Below are positions 1 through 9,240 of a DNA stretch of 64,000 nucleotides, in pieces. The position numbers were made by a program, and so were the translations under genes. The notes beneath the pieces are model-generated. The model was not told the DNA's origin. It saw nothing but the letters and a program-made list of their open reading frames with translations, and searched no databases. How positions within the stretch are numbered: position 1 is the first letter of the stretch; each line of letters begins with the position of its first letter. Origin of the DNA: G963422445 sp963422445 (GTDB lineage: Bacteria; Pseudomonadota; Alphaproteobacteria; Thalassobaculales; Thalassobaculaceae); the NCBI GenBank assembly GCA_963422445.2, contig OY729512.2, forward strand, positions 3,410,001 through 3,474,000, given 5' to 3'.

Positions 1-37
1 AAAACCGTCCAAATGGACCGGTAGGAGTCAACTTCTC

Positions 38-80
38 GCGGCAAACTCTCGCAACCGGAGCTACGTGCATAAGCGGTTTA
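38..80. repeat. Right terminal inverted repeat of a truncated IS1595-type element
   Basis: This stretch is nearly identical to positions 19628-19666, the right end of the intact IS1595-type element at 18.6-19.7 kb. It shares GGCAAACTCTCGCAACCGGA and GTGCATAAGCGGTTT. Only the terminus is present here, so the rest of the element either lies left of the window or was deleted. Confidence 0.7.
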
Positions 81-130
81 CATGGAAACGCCTTACACTT
101 AAGTGTAGCTTAGATTCAAGAGGAATCAGG

Positions 131-358
131 ACGTGATTTGCCCCGGGCATGATTGCGACTGAACGGATCAGAAGCCGCTATGTCGACCGGACGCCATCGG
201 ATCGTCGTCAAACGATAGTTGCGACCTATCGCCAGTATCCCTTTGGCTCGGGCGAGCCTGAAGATATCTCGAATATCGCGCTGTTCCTTGCTTCCGATGA
301 GCCGCGGATGGTCAACGGCGCGGTGATTCCGGCAGAAAGCGGGATCTCGGCGTATTGA
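131..358 (+). pseudogene. C-terminal fragment of a short-chain dehydrogenase/reductase (SDR)
   Basis: The reading frame begins abruptly with APGMIATERI, the SDR segment just after the active-site helix. It continues through the typical C-terminal blocks GEPEDISNIALFLASDE and NGAVIPAESG to a stop at 358. About 70 residues remain, against roughly 250 for the family. The Rossmann fold and the YxxxK catalytic site are absent, and an in-frame TGA sits immediately upstream. The sequence before it (about 108-146) resembles DNA just ahead of the IS110 relic near 23,985, so the gene was probably cut by mobile DNA. It lies convergent to the CaiB gene. The remnant should have no activity. Confidence 0.75.
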
Positions 359-367
359 AAGCAGTGC

Positions 368-1547
368 TCAGATAACCCCGTCGTCGGCGAGTTTGGCGAT
401 TGCCGCTTCGGTGATTCCGAGCAGGTTGCCGAGTACCTCGGCATTATGCTGGCCAGGCGCCGGTGGCGCCTTTCCAGTCTTGCCTGGCATTCCCGACATG
501 GCGAACGGGATTCCGAGTAGACCCATGGCAGCACCGTCGTTGGCCTCAGCGGGGACGACTATGTCGTTGGCACGGACCTGTGGATGGTCAAGAGCCTTGT
601 CGATCGTATTGATCGGCGCGGAGGGAATCCCGGCGGCCCCGAAGCGCATGAGCCACATGTCCGCTGAAGCCATTGTCAGAATCGTCTCAAATTCACCGCG
701 CAAGGCATCGGTATTGGCGCAGTGCAAGGCGTTGGTGATGAAACGTGGGTCGCTCGCCAGGGACGGCGTGTCAATCGCATTGCAAAGCGCCTGCCAGTTT
801 GCCTCTGTCCCGGCGCCGATCAGAATGTCGTCGTCGATGCAACGATATGCGCCATATGGGATGATGACGTTGTAACCGGCACCCTCCCGGTCATCAATAT
901 TGCCGGTGTGGGGATAATTCAGGCCTCGGAAACTCAGGAGCGCAATCGCTGATTGCAACAGTGACGTTTCAATCCTCTGACCTCCGGCCCGGCCGTTGGC
1001 CCGGGCGAACAGGGCCGAGACGATGGCGCCGTAGATCAGCATTGCTGTCGCCATGTCAACGGCAATGACGCCGGGGCGGGCCGTCCTGATGGCCGGTAAT
1101 CGACATGATGCCGGCAAAGGCCGTCACCATGGTATTGTAGCCCGGCTTGTCGCGGAGCGCGCCTTTCGTGCCATAGCCCGATATCGAAGCATGGATCAGA
1201 TCGGGATTGACTGTTGACAGGGTGTCATGGTCGCAACCGAGCGCGACCGCTGTCTTTGGTAGAAAACTCTGGGCAACCACGTCAACCTGGTGGACTAGGC
1301 CATGCAAGATCCGTCGGCATTCCGGGTTTTTGAGATTGAGCGTGATGCTGCGTTTGCTGCGGTTGGGGGAGAGGAAGTTCGTGCTGAGGCCAGGCCCGAT
1401 GACAGTCGGAAATCCTCGGTTCATGTCACCGCCCGGTGCTTCGAGCTTGATGACATCGGCCCCGTTATCGGCGAGCAGCTGACAGCAATACGGACCGGCG
1501 ACAACGGGGCTGAGATCCAGTACGGAGACCCCATCGAGCGCACCCAT
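368..1547 (-). pseudogene. CaiB/BaiF (class III) CoA-transferase, frameshifted
   Basis: Two frames together make one class III CoA-transferase. The N-terminal part starts at MGALDGVSVLDLSPVVAGP and runs to the SITGHQDGP block. The C-terminal part resumes at RPGVIAVDMATAMLIYGA and ends at 368. The frame changes in a C/G-rich run near 1071-1084, so one base is missing or extra. Family members move CoA between acyl-CoA donors and carboxylic acids; the total of about 390 codons is normal. The start overlaps the stop of the upstream crotonase as TGATG at 1545-1549, so the two are translationally coupled and probably act on the same acyl-CoA. The aspartate expected in the catalytic region (NPDLIHASISGYG) is retained. 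Whether this is a real pseudogene or a sequencing slip is unresolved. Confidence 0.8.
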
Positions 1548-2365
1548 CAGGGGGCGGCTCCCGGATCCACGAAATCGGCGAGCACCGGCATCCGGTAACG
1601 GTCTTCCGGATGATCCCACCCGCTCCATACCGGTTTGCGTTTTTCGGAAAACGCCGCCCGGGACTCCATGCGATCACTCAGCGCGCCATGCTGATGCAGG
1701 GCTTCGGCCAACCGGTCTTGCGGGATCGTCAGGCTTGGCCGCAACTGCCGCATCATGTGCACCGTGTTGACACGGGACGCAGGGGGCAAGGTCAGCAGAT
1801 GCTCGGCCATTTCGAATGCAGCTGAAATCAACCCGTCCGGCTCGGTCAACCGGTTTAGAAAGCCGAGTTCGTAAAACCGCTCGGCAGTGAACCGGTAGCC
1901 AAGCGCCATTTCCATGGCGATGGGGTAGGGCAGATTGGCGACATGGCCGTGGTCGCAACCGCCGAGCAACCACCGTTTGGCCTCCGAAACCTCGAACACT
2001 GCGTTCCGGGACGCAACCCGAAGGTCGGTGCGCTCGACCAGCATGAATCCGCCACCCATCGCGAAACCGTTGATCGCGCCGATTACCGGTTTTTCCAGCT
2101 CCATCGACATGAAAGGATCATCCTGTTCGATGGTGCCGCCGCCCGGCTCGCCGTCGGCGAGGGATTCCTTCATGTCCTCGCCAGCACAGAAGGCCCGTCC
2201 AGTGCCGGTGAAGATCGCGACTTCCAGATGCGGGTCGTTTCGGAACATGGTCCAGGTCCGGGCAAGATCCTCGCGCAACACCCGGTTCATCGCGTTGAGC
2301 CGTTCCGGCCGGTTCATCTGGACGACAAGAATTTGTCCATGTTGTTCGGTTTCGACGATCGCCAT
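1547..2365 (-). CDS. Enoyl-CoA hydratase/isomerase family protein (crotonase)
   Basis: This is a complete crotonase-fold protein of about 272 residues. It has the oxyanion-hole segments GRAFCAGEDMKE and AINGFAMGGGFMLVE, plus the C-terminal FSEKRKPVW block typical of the family. Such enzymes hydrate, isomerise or cleave acyl-CoA thioesters in the cytoplasm. The usual catalytic Glu position after the second oxyanion loop reads FEVSEAKRWLLGG, so the exact reaction cannot be assigned. I chose the ATG at 2365 because GGAGAC lies six bases upstream; an in-frame ATG at 2377 is the alternative. It is the first gene of a two-gene unit with the CaiB gene, joined by TGATG. It is divergent from the dioxygenase at 2478. 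Confidence 0.88.
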   Translation of the reverse strand: MAIVETEQHGQILVVQMNRPERLNAMNRVLREDLARTWTMFRNDPHLEVAIFTGTGRAFCAGEDMKESLADGEPGGGTIEQDDPFMSMELEKPVIGAINGFAMGGGFMLVERTDLRVASRNAVFEVSEAKRWLLGGCDHGHVANLPYPIAMEMALGYRFTAERFYELGFLNRLTEPDGLISAAFEMAEHLLTLPPASRVNTVHMMRQLRPSLTIPQDRLAEALHQHGALSDRMESRAAFSEKRKPVWSGWDHPEDRYRMPVLADFVDPGAAP

Positions 2366-2477
2366 GACTGTCTCCATTAAACAAGGGCAGGGCGATACAG
2401 CTGTCTTGAGCGTGTTCGCCAGATCCGGATACTATGCTATGGTTGGACGGGCTGGGGAATTATTGAAAAGCGACACT

Positions 2478-3341
2478 ATGGCGGAACTGAAACTGGAACC
2501 TCTCCATGACGAGTTCGGGGCTCGGGTCACGGGGATCGATCTCGGCCGGCCGCTCGGCGCAACAGAACTCGAAGCGGTTCGCCTGGCCATTGATATCTAT
2601 TCGTTCCTGGTCTTTCCGGATCAGGATCTTGATGACGAGCGGCATCTCGCCTTCACCCGGCTTCTTGGCGAGCCCGAGGCGAACCACATAAAGCTTGGAC
2701 AAGAAGGACGCATCGACTATTTTGGGACCCTTGGCAATGTGCAGCCCGACGGCACGGCGGTTGGAAATGATCACCCGAAGACTAGGTTTCTGAGCGGCAA
2801 TTACATGTGGCATTCAGATTCGTCATTCCGTCAGATTCCAAGCCAGATGTCCATCATGTATGCCTATGAGGTTCCCGAAGACGGTGGTCATACGCAGTTT
2901 GTCAGCACACGTTCCGCCTATCAGAGGCTGCCTGACGAATTACGGAAGACGATTGATCCGCTGGTCACGATCCACGACTATGTTTTCTCTAGGTCCAAGG
3001 TGGCGGAGGTCGATCCCGGGCATGCGGCATCCTTGCTTCCGGTCGAACAGAAGCTGGTCCGCAGGAACCCGGGGAACGGCGCACGCAACTACTATATCGG
3101 ATCGCATGTCAGGACGGTATGCGGTTGGGACGAGGTCAAGAGCCGCATTCTTCTTGACGATCTTCTCGATCGCGCGACGGGCGCCGAACATGTGGTGACC
3201 CATGTCTGGAAACCGGGTCAGCTGGTAATCTGGGACAATCGTTGTCTGTTGCATCGCGGCACCGGCTACAACGCTGACAAGTATCGGCGCCGCATGCGGC
3301 AAACCCGGGTCGCTGGCACCGGCCCTACATTGCAGGAATGA
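2478..3341 (+). CDS. TauD/TfdA-family Fe(II)/2-oxoglutarate dioxygenase
   Basis: This 287-residue protein is the usual length for TauD/TfdA dioxygenases, which hydroxylate a substrate using O2 and 2-oxoglutarate, often releasing sulfite, an alcohol or a phenol. The iron-binding facial triad is visible: H112 and D114 in YMWHSDSSF, and H259 in NRCLLHRGTGY. The 2-oxoglutarate-binding arginine lies in RRRMRQTRV, around residue 274. The N-terminus LEPLHDEFGARVTGIDL is typical of the TfdA branch. The start at 2478 matches family length; another in-frame ATG lies at 2439 and the ribosome site is weak. Its stop overlaps the possible ATG of the next gene (ATGA at 3338-3341), suggesting a three-gene operon to 4685. 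The substrate is unknown. Confidence 0.88.
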   Translation: MAELKLEPLHDEFGARVTGIDLGRPLGATELEAVRLAIDIYSFLVFPDQDLDDERHLAFTRLLGEPEANHIKLGQEGRIDYFGTLGNVQPDGTAVGNDHPKTRFLSGNYMWHSDSSFRQIPSQMSIMYAYEVPEDGGHTQFVSTRSAYQRLPDELRKTIDPLVTIHDYVFSRSKVAEVDPGHAASLLPVEQKLVRRNPGNGARNYYIGSHVRTVCGWDEVKSRILLDDLLDRATGAEHVVTHVWKPGQLVIWDNRCLLHRGTGYNADKYRRRMRQTRVAGTGPTLQE

Positions 3342-3370
3342 CGACGCAACCGGTTGGAAAGAACTGCGCA

Positions 3371-4180
3371 ATGACCACCATTCGCACCGAGTCGCTGCCG
3401 CTCAAGGTCTATTGGCAGCCGGGATGTTCCAGTTGTCTGAAAACCAAAGAGTTTCTCCTAGCCAATAACCAGGATTTCGTATCGGTCAATGTCCTTGAGG
3501 ACGAGAACGGGTTCAGGGAGCTTGAAGCCTTGGGTTTGCGTCTGGTCCCGATCGTCGTGCGCGGTTCGGACTGGGCCAACGGCGCGGTGTTTCGTGATGT
3601 TGCCCAGGTCGCGGGCTTCGCCTATGGCGAGCAGAAGATGCTTGCTCCGGGTGAGATGATGACGCGGCTCGATGGCATTCTCGGCGCTGTGGTGCGTTAC
3701 ACCGCGCAGATTCCCGAAGATCGGCTTGATGCCATGTTGCCGGGCCGGCCGCGCTCCTACCGCCAGCTTGCTTATCATGTCATGAACATTCCCGATGTTT
3801 TTCTGGACCGGGTCGAGTATGATGCGCCGTATACATATGAGGCATTGCTCAGCATCCTGCCGGATGATCTCGTCACACGGGATGACCTAGTCGCTTACGG
3901 GCACGCCGTGCGTGCGCGTCTTTGGGCATGGTGGGAGTGCGACGGCAAGACGACCGATTTCAACCAGCCGGGCAAGGTCTATTATGGTGACGTGACTTTG
4001 CACGAGGTCCTGGAACGAACCTGCTGGCATTCCGGACAGCATGTCAGGCAGTTGATGCTTGTACTCGGGTTTCTGGGCACAGAGCCGGACGGGCCGCTGA
4101 CTGACGATGACTTTGCGGGTCTGCCGATGCCGAAGGAGGTCTGGGACAATGAGCTCAGCTTCGGTGCCGGGACCGCTTGA
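3371..4180 (+). CDS. Glutaredoxin-DinB fusion protein
   Basis: This 269-residue protein joins two folds. Residues 1-90 are glutaredoxin-like, with a dithiol site at C19-S-S-C22 in WQPGCSSCLKTKEF and a cis-proline block RLVPIVV. Residues 95-265 are a DinB-type four-helix bundle with the usual metal-site histidines: H136 in AYHVMN, then H220 and H224 in WHSGQHVRQL. DinB proteins include thiol S-transferases and thiol-dependent isomerases that use a metal-bound low-molecular-weight thiol. A linked redox domain therefore suggests a self-contained thiol-transfer enzyme; that is inference. An in-frame ATG at 3338 overlaps the dioxygenase stop. I preferred 3371, with GGAAAG upstream, because the protein then begins close to the domain. 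It overlaps the next gene by 32 bases. Confidence 0.8.
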   Translation: MTTIRTESLPLKVYWQPGCSSCLKTKEFLLANNQDFVSVNVLEDENGFRELEALGLRLVPIVVRGSDWANGAVFRDVAQVAGFAYGEQKMLAPGEMMTRLDGILGAVVRYTAQIPEDRLDAMLPGRPRSYRQLAYHVMNIPDVFLDRVEYDAPYTYEALLSILPDDLVTRDDLVAYGHAVRARLWAWWECDGKTTDFNQPGKVYYGDVTLHEVLERTCWHSGQHVRQLMLVLGFLGTEPDGPLTDDDFAGLPMPKEVWDNELSFGAGTA

Positions 4181-4685
4181 GACGCACGAGGTTCCGGTTT
4201 CCGGCATCGCCGGGGCGTCGTCGTTTACCGGACTCGGTAATCTGCTTGTTGCCTGGCTGCGGCCTCGGCTCCGGTTCGACCGGTTCAATATCGGGTTGCT
4301 CGACTGGTCGGCCTTCACGTTCACCGATGCCTATGTCTACGGCGCCAATGTCCCCGGCCGATTGACGGGGCATTGTCGGACCTTGGAAGGGACGGTGGTC
4401 GAAGAGAGCATCGAGGCTGGCAGGGGTATTGTGGTCAGCGGCGATCCGGTACTGCTGCTGCAACGGTTTCCGAGGTTCGGGCCTGTCCTCGACAGCGGGA
4501 TACGGTCCATGCTGTCGGAACCGTTGTATCACGGTGATGCCAGACCGGGCGCTGCGCTGGTTCTGGCCGCGGCCAACCCGGATGCATTCGATGAGCAGGC
4601 CTTGATGTATGTCAATCGGCTTGGTGCGGCCGCAACGGAACAGATTGTCCGTTTACGCGACAGCGACGACTGGTCGTTCCGTTGA
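4149..4685 (+). CDS. GAF-like domain protein
   Basis: This predicted soluble protein has 178 residues. It has the general pattern of a GAF domain: an N-terminal helix (GLGNLLVAWLRPRLRFDRFNIGLLD), a central strand-rich core, and a C-terminal helix (QALMYVNRLGAAATEQIVRL). GAF domains bind small ligands or cofactors, and here no output domain follows. The similarity is of pattern rather than of a diagnostic motif, so the call is moderate. The start at 4149 lies inside the end of the glutaredoxin-DinB gene, and the pair is probably co-transcribed with the dioxygenase. It may be an accessory or sensor protein for those enzymes. Confidence 0.5.
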   Translation: MSSASVPGPLETHEVPVSGIAGASSFTGLGNLLVAWLRPRLRFDRFNIGLLDWSAFTFTDAYVYGANVPGRLTGHCRTLEGTVVEESIEAGRGIVVSGDPVLLLQRFPRFGPVLDSGIRSMLSEPLYHGDARPGAALVLAAANPDAFDEQALMYVNRLGAAATEQIVRLRDSDDWSFR

Positions 4686-4817
4686 AATCCCGGGCGTTTC
4701 GGGCTTGCATGACGGAGCCTTCACGACATGGTACGACGAGATAGCTGCTACGGTAGCTTCGAATGCGACATGATGGAAGGAGATAGCAGAAATTCACGAA
4801 AATCGTGAAATTTTGTA

Positions 4818-5115
4818 ACTGCCCAAGTACCACGTTGCTGGCAGTGGCGGAACGATTGTGAGTGTTGGTGTGGTGTCGTCGAGTCCCTGTTTTTTGTTGA
4901 CGTTATAGAATCGTCGATCTATGGGTGGGGCTCTCGTGTGACGGGATCGACGAATGGGGTCTTTCGGATCGACGGCGACGGCGGGTTTATGTCAGACGCT
5001 GATTGCGCTGATGCCGCTGCGCGATGTCGGCATCGAGGCCATCCGGGAGTGGTGTGTTGATGATGCGCAAGCCGCCGTCCCTGCGCTCGATCGGCATCGA
5101 CCATGACGCTACGGC
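4818..5115. repeat. Dispersed inverted repeat shared with 24,640-24,975
   Basis: About 300 bases match the reverse complement of 24,640-24,975. The match covers the 5' part of the methylase relic and about 100 bases ahead of it, including AACTGCCCAA, TACCACGTTGCTG and GACGTTATAGAATCGTCG. It is strong enough to show a common ancestor but has diverged considerably. Confidence 0.7.
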
Positions 5116-5576
5116 GCTCGAGATCTTTGTCCGTGACCAACCGGTCGAGCTGGTGCGTGGCTGTGCGTATGCCTTTCTGTCGTCGTTTCCGTTCTCCGGC
5201 CGGGACCTGATCTACAGCGATCCGCCGTATCTGCAGGCGACCCGGCGCTATCGCTTCGACGACACGGAGGCCGATCCTGTCGCGCTTCTGTGTAGGCTCA
5301 AGCGGCTACCGTGCCAGGTGATGGGTCTCGGGTCATGCCTCGGCGCTGTATGACTCGATGCTGGCCGGCAGGTGCCGACTGGCGCTACAGGTGGTCACTG
5401 GATGTCTGGTGCGGACCGCGGTCGTGTGGTTCACCTTCGCGCCCGACCGGGTACACTGGGCGATCCGCACCGAGCGCAGGGCAGCTAAGCGGGGCCGGCG
5501 CTCCGCGGCGCTGCTGCCGGGCGAACATCTTGCGGTGTTGGCCGCCATGATGGCTGTCGGGGCCGAGACGCCGTAA
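4921..5576 (+). pseudogene. Degraded D12-class adenine-N6 DNA methyltransferase
   Basis: The catalytic core SGRDLIYSDPPYLQATRRYR carries the DPPY motif IV of Dam-like D12-class adenine methylases. This frame ends by frameshift near 5330. The next frame continues the family C-terminus (VVWFTFAPDRVHWA, then KRGRRSAALLPGEHLAVLAAMMAV) to a stop at 5576. The N-terminal part (LIALMPLRDVGIE, then MMRKPPSLRSIGIDHD) is also split between frames. At least two frameshifts remove function. A second relic of the same gene, with the same upstream flank, lies inverted at 24,640-24,865. Such solitary methylases are common on prophages and integrative elements. Confidence 0.75.
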
Positions 5577-5780
5577 TGGGCCGGACGGAGGGTCTCGCCG
5601 TCTCTGCCGAGGCCTTCGCCGGCCTGGGATCTTCCCCATCCTGGACATCCACGGTTATCGAGGACGGGGGCCGGGGGCTGTTGCGCCTGGTCACGGCGCT
5701 CGTCGAGACGATTGTGGCGCTCGACAGCATCACCAGCAGCCAGCCACCGTCCAGCGACGCCCTGAACAAGAAGACCATAA

Positions 5781-7493
5781 CCCAGGTTGGCACTTTTTTT
5801 GTTCTGTCCTTATATCGCTTTGATATGGGTGATATTGTTCTCGGCCGATTGCAACATGGCCCGACATTTTGTTGGCTTCTGTCAGCTCGTCAGACGGGCC
5901 CTCCTGCGGTGGATGGCGGGTTCCACGGCCGCTGCCGAGGAGATTTCGGCACCCTCGGCGGCCGGGCGCGTGTCCTGGCGCTTGACGATCAACGTGGCGT
6001 CGGTCTGGCGCCGGCGCGTGGTGATCCGCACCCAGCTCCGCAGGAGCGTCGCGGACCGATGCCCCGCGCGGCGAGCCGCAGGTGGGCCGCGATGCGATGG
6101 TCGCGCTGGTGGCAGATCGGGCGAAGGTCGAGCTCGGATTTCAGGCTGCGGAAGGGGGCCTCGATGTCGGTGAGACGCCTGTCGGTCCGCAGGACCGTCT
6201 CGATATCCCAGTCGACGTGACTGGTGCGCAGCCCGTCGGCACCGGTGTCCGCCGTCTCGAGCGTGATCTCGTAGGGCCTGGCGACCGCAGGGAAGCGCTG
6301 CTTGAGGCGGCCCTTGACCGGGAGGCCGCTGTGGAGCCTTTCCAGCGCCGCCTCGAAGCGGGTCCACTTCAGGCCGAGGGCGATCCAGTGGTAGCCCCGC
6401 TCGCCCAGCCACAGGATGTTCTCCGCGCTGGCGATGCCCGCGTCCATGACCACCGTGTGCGTCGGCGCCGTGCCGCCGCACACCGCCTCGAGCCTGGCCA
6501 GCGCGTCCTCCAGCCAGCCCGGCTCGCGCGCGGTGCCCGGCCGGATCTCGCACCTGCGCGGGAAGCCGGCGCCAGCGTGATCAGGGGACAATCGTCGCGC
6601 TTCTGCCTGGAGCGCCCGAAGCGGGGGAGCTCTCCCTGCGTGTGGCCGTGGTCGTGAAGGTTGGTGAGATCGTAGAAGGCGATGGTGTCGGGGATGTCGA
6701 GCAGCGCGCGCTCACGGGTGAACAGCTCCCGCTGGATGGCGGCCCGGTGGCGCCAGAGAAGGGCGCCGATGCGCTCAAGCGTCTTGCGGTCGCACTGTCG
6801 CGGCGCAGCCAGCGGCTGGTCTCGCGCGCGATGCGCCCTTCGCGGCCCTTGATGCCCCAGTCGTGGAGGATTTCGGCGAAGCCGGGATCGCCGAGGGCCT
6901 TGAGGCACAGGCGCTCGCAGCCGACCGTGCGCGGGGTCTCGTGCTCCAGGGTATCGAGGGCGACGGTGGCGATGTCGGGCTGGCGCGCATCTTCCTGCAC
7001 CGCTTCGCTGTGGCCCCCTTGGCCCTGAGCCTGGCGACGATGTCCTCGGCTGCGGCCTGCAGGCTTCGAGCAGCGACGGGCGGCCGTGGAGCAGCGCCTC
7101 GGCGAGGGCGGTGACCTCCTTGCCACTTCTCGCGCGGGATCGCATCGTGGAGGCCGAGATTGGGCAGCGTCCTGTGGCGCACCCTGTCGCCGACGCGCTG
7201 GAAGAGCATCAGCCTGTGGCTTCGGACGGGCTTGCCGCCCTTGTCGGTATGGGGCCTGGGGGCCTTGATGTACAGGGCGCGGGCGAAGGGTTGGCGATGT
7301 GTTGCCCAGACACGCGCGCCTGGCAAGGGGGATATCGACGCAACGACAAAGTCCTGGCCCCACAAAAGATTTCCGGGCGCCCACATCAAACATATAGAAG
7401 TTCAGGCGATGGAAGAGCCAAATATGTACTGTTCTCAGGCCGCGAACACCCCCCGATCAGGCAAGGGCAGTGGGAAAAAACTGCCAACTTGGG
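5781..7493. mobile_element. IS1634-family insertion sequence, 1713 bp
   Basis: The termini form an imperfect inverted repeat. The left end begins CCCAGGTTGGCAC followed by a T run. The reverse complement of the right end begins CCCAAGTTGGCAG followed by a T run. Between them lies one decayed IS1634-type transposase on the minus strand. I see no direct repeat at the flanks. The right end abuts the next IS (7493) directly. Confidence 0.75.
5890..7275 (-). pseudogene. IS1634-family transposase, multiply frameshifted
   Basis: The coding sense jumps between all three minus-strand frames. The N-terminus LYIKAPRPHTDKGGKPVRSH is typical of the family. The next frame gives ATVALDTLEHETPRTVGCER. The catalytic middle includes TIAFYDLTNLHDHGHTQGE and VVMDAGIASAENILWLGERG. 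The C-terminal DDE glutamate region reads RRLTDIEAPFRSLKSELDLR. Individual motifs are well preserved, so decay is recent, but at least three frameshifts prevent a full protein. The element cannot move itself. Confidence 0.8.
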
Positions 7494-8933
7494 AACCTCT
7501 TGCAAAATTCCTGTCCCCAGGGTCCGGTGAGCCCGGATCGGTCGGTTGCTTCCGTTCACCTCTGCACCTGGAGGTCGGAATCCATGGATTCGCGGTGTCT
7601 CATCAGAGACGATGAGAACAAACATGGACCTTTGCGGACATCGGGACACGCCTCTCCGGGTCCCTCTCTTCGAGAGGGCCGTGAAGGGTCGGCATGCGTT
7701 GTCGGAGCCGCGCTATGGGACGGCGAGACGTATCAACGGGTCGGCCGTCAGGGCCAGGATGCCGAACATAAGTTTGGCGGGCGTTGGTCCTCTCGACACC
7801 GGACCGGATCCGGAACCGCACGGTCTCGGGATCGACATGGCCTATTGCACGCCGGGCCCGGGCCTCCCGGTCCCGCTCCTCCTTGAGGTCCTTGTCCCGG
7901 CGCGGATTGACATCGATGATCGGAACATGGCCAAGCCGTTCGCTCATCTGGTAGATCTCCCTGGCATCATAGGCCGCGTCCATGAGATCGTAGAGATTGG
8001 TCACACGCCCGGCGGTCATCATCGCCAGCGGGATCGCGACCTGGCTGTCATGGACGGATGCCGAGGTGAGGACGGTCCTCAGCGGCACACCCCGCAGTCT
8101 GCTGTGTCGATAGGCAGCTTGTAACCGCGCCAGGCCTCCAGGCCCCCCTTGGCAGTCTTCTTTGCCCCGTGATCGCAGACCTTCGGCAGCGCGTCGAGCC
8201 TCTCATCGAGATCCATCCCGTTCGCTTGCTGTTCGAGACGCCCAGGCTCCTTCGTCCTCTCCGCGCCCTTGCGGGGCCGGCCGCGCTTGCGGTTCGGCGT
8301 CCTGGCCTTCGGCTTCGGGGCCGGCGTCTCCCGGACCTCGATGGCCGTCGGGTCCCGCGACACGTGGCCGATGAGCGCGTCGCCCAGTGTCTCTGCAACC
8401 AGAGCCGCGTGCATCCTCTCCGGAAGACGGGACTGCGAAAATTCGGCAAACGCCCGCGAGAACGTCGCTTCACGCGGGATCTCCGCGACACGCGACCAGC
8501 CGCACAGTCGGCGCAACGTCGGGTCCACCTTGAGCCTGTCGATCAGGTGGCGGGTCGTCGGCAGACCCCACACCGCCTTGGCGATGAAGCCACGGGCCAG
8601 CGCCTGGCGATCCTCCCGGGGCCGACCCGGACCGGTCCACACCCCATCGACGAAGCCCTCCACCTTGACGAGATCGAGAGCTGTCACGAAGCGCTTGTGC
8701 GTCTCGAGGAGAGGACCGACCGCCTCGGCCAACGCAGGGAAAAGGTCCCCTTGAAATCGGTGCCAGAGATCGGATAGGGTCGAGCCAAGGGTCATCGGGG
8801 TCACCTCCTCGGTATCTTGTTGTTGTGGAAACACAACATACCACGAGGTGGCCCCGAAACCCAGGCCCTCGACAACAAAATCAGCCTCGAGAAGGCAAAA
8901 AACCGGTCGGGCCGGCAATTTTGCAAGAAGCTC
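7493..8933. mobile_element. DDE-type IS, decayed copy (pair of 22,510-23,979)
   Basis: The termini are inverted: CTCTTGCAAAATTCCTG on the left, CTTCTTGCAAAATTGCCGG in the reverse complement of the right. The element is about 90% or more identical by eye to the intact copy at 22.5 kb. It is shorter because of an internal deletion of about 58 bases near 7770, and it carries a two-base insertion near 8090. It sits directly against the IS1634 element. Confidence 0.75.
7713..8795 (-). pseudogene. DDE transposase, frameshifted copy
   Basis: The frame starts at ATG 8795 behind a perfect GGAGGTGA ribosome site with MTLGSTLSDLWHRFQGDLF. It follows the intact homologue at 22,730-23,842 as far as the DTADCG segment, where two extra bases (CACACCCC against CACCCC) shift the frame near 8090. 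The remainder (LTSASVHDSQVAIPLAMMTA, ERTNAR) continues in another frame and then loses about 20 codons by deletion. Compared with the intact copy it also contains an extra PAPKPKAR segment. It belongs to the IS4/IS5-type DDE superfamily; I cannot place the exact family. Confidence 0.75.
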
Positions 8934-8982
8934 TTGGGACAACACCGAAGCGTACCCGGAGCCAGCGCGAACCCTCTGCGAT

Positions 8983-9235
8983 GCCGAGTCGTGGCCAGCC
9001 GGGCCACCCGGGACCGATCCTGACGCCGACCGCGACCCCGGACCATGTTGTGGATCACAATCGGTCCATCTGCGCCGGGTGCGGCGCCGCGCTGACGGAG
9101 ACCGACCGTCACGGCACGCCGGTTTGCCGGCAGATTTTGACCGGTCCGAACCGCAATCACTGGAGACCACCAGACACCGCGCCCATTGCTGCCTCTGCGG
9201 TGCCGTTGTTGAGGTGGCGCCGGAAAATCGGACAG
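8983..9235 (+). pseudogene. IS66-family transposase (TnpC) fragment
   Basis: The fragment contains the N-terminal zinc-finger part of an IS66 transposase: RGQPGHPG, ATPDHVVDH, then CAGCGAALTETDRHGTPVCR. After a frameshift near 9135 it continues in another frame as ETTRHRAHCCLCGAVVEVAP. Only about 80 codons remain. It is wedged between the decayed DDE IS and the IS3 relic. Confidence 0.7.
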
Positions 9236-9240
9236 GTCGT

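Noticed and set aside
5576..5780. Frame after the methylase relic (MGRTEGLAVSAEAFAGLGSS)
   Set aside because: It continues through the IS1634 left end without a family motif and lacks a credible stop before it.
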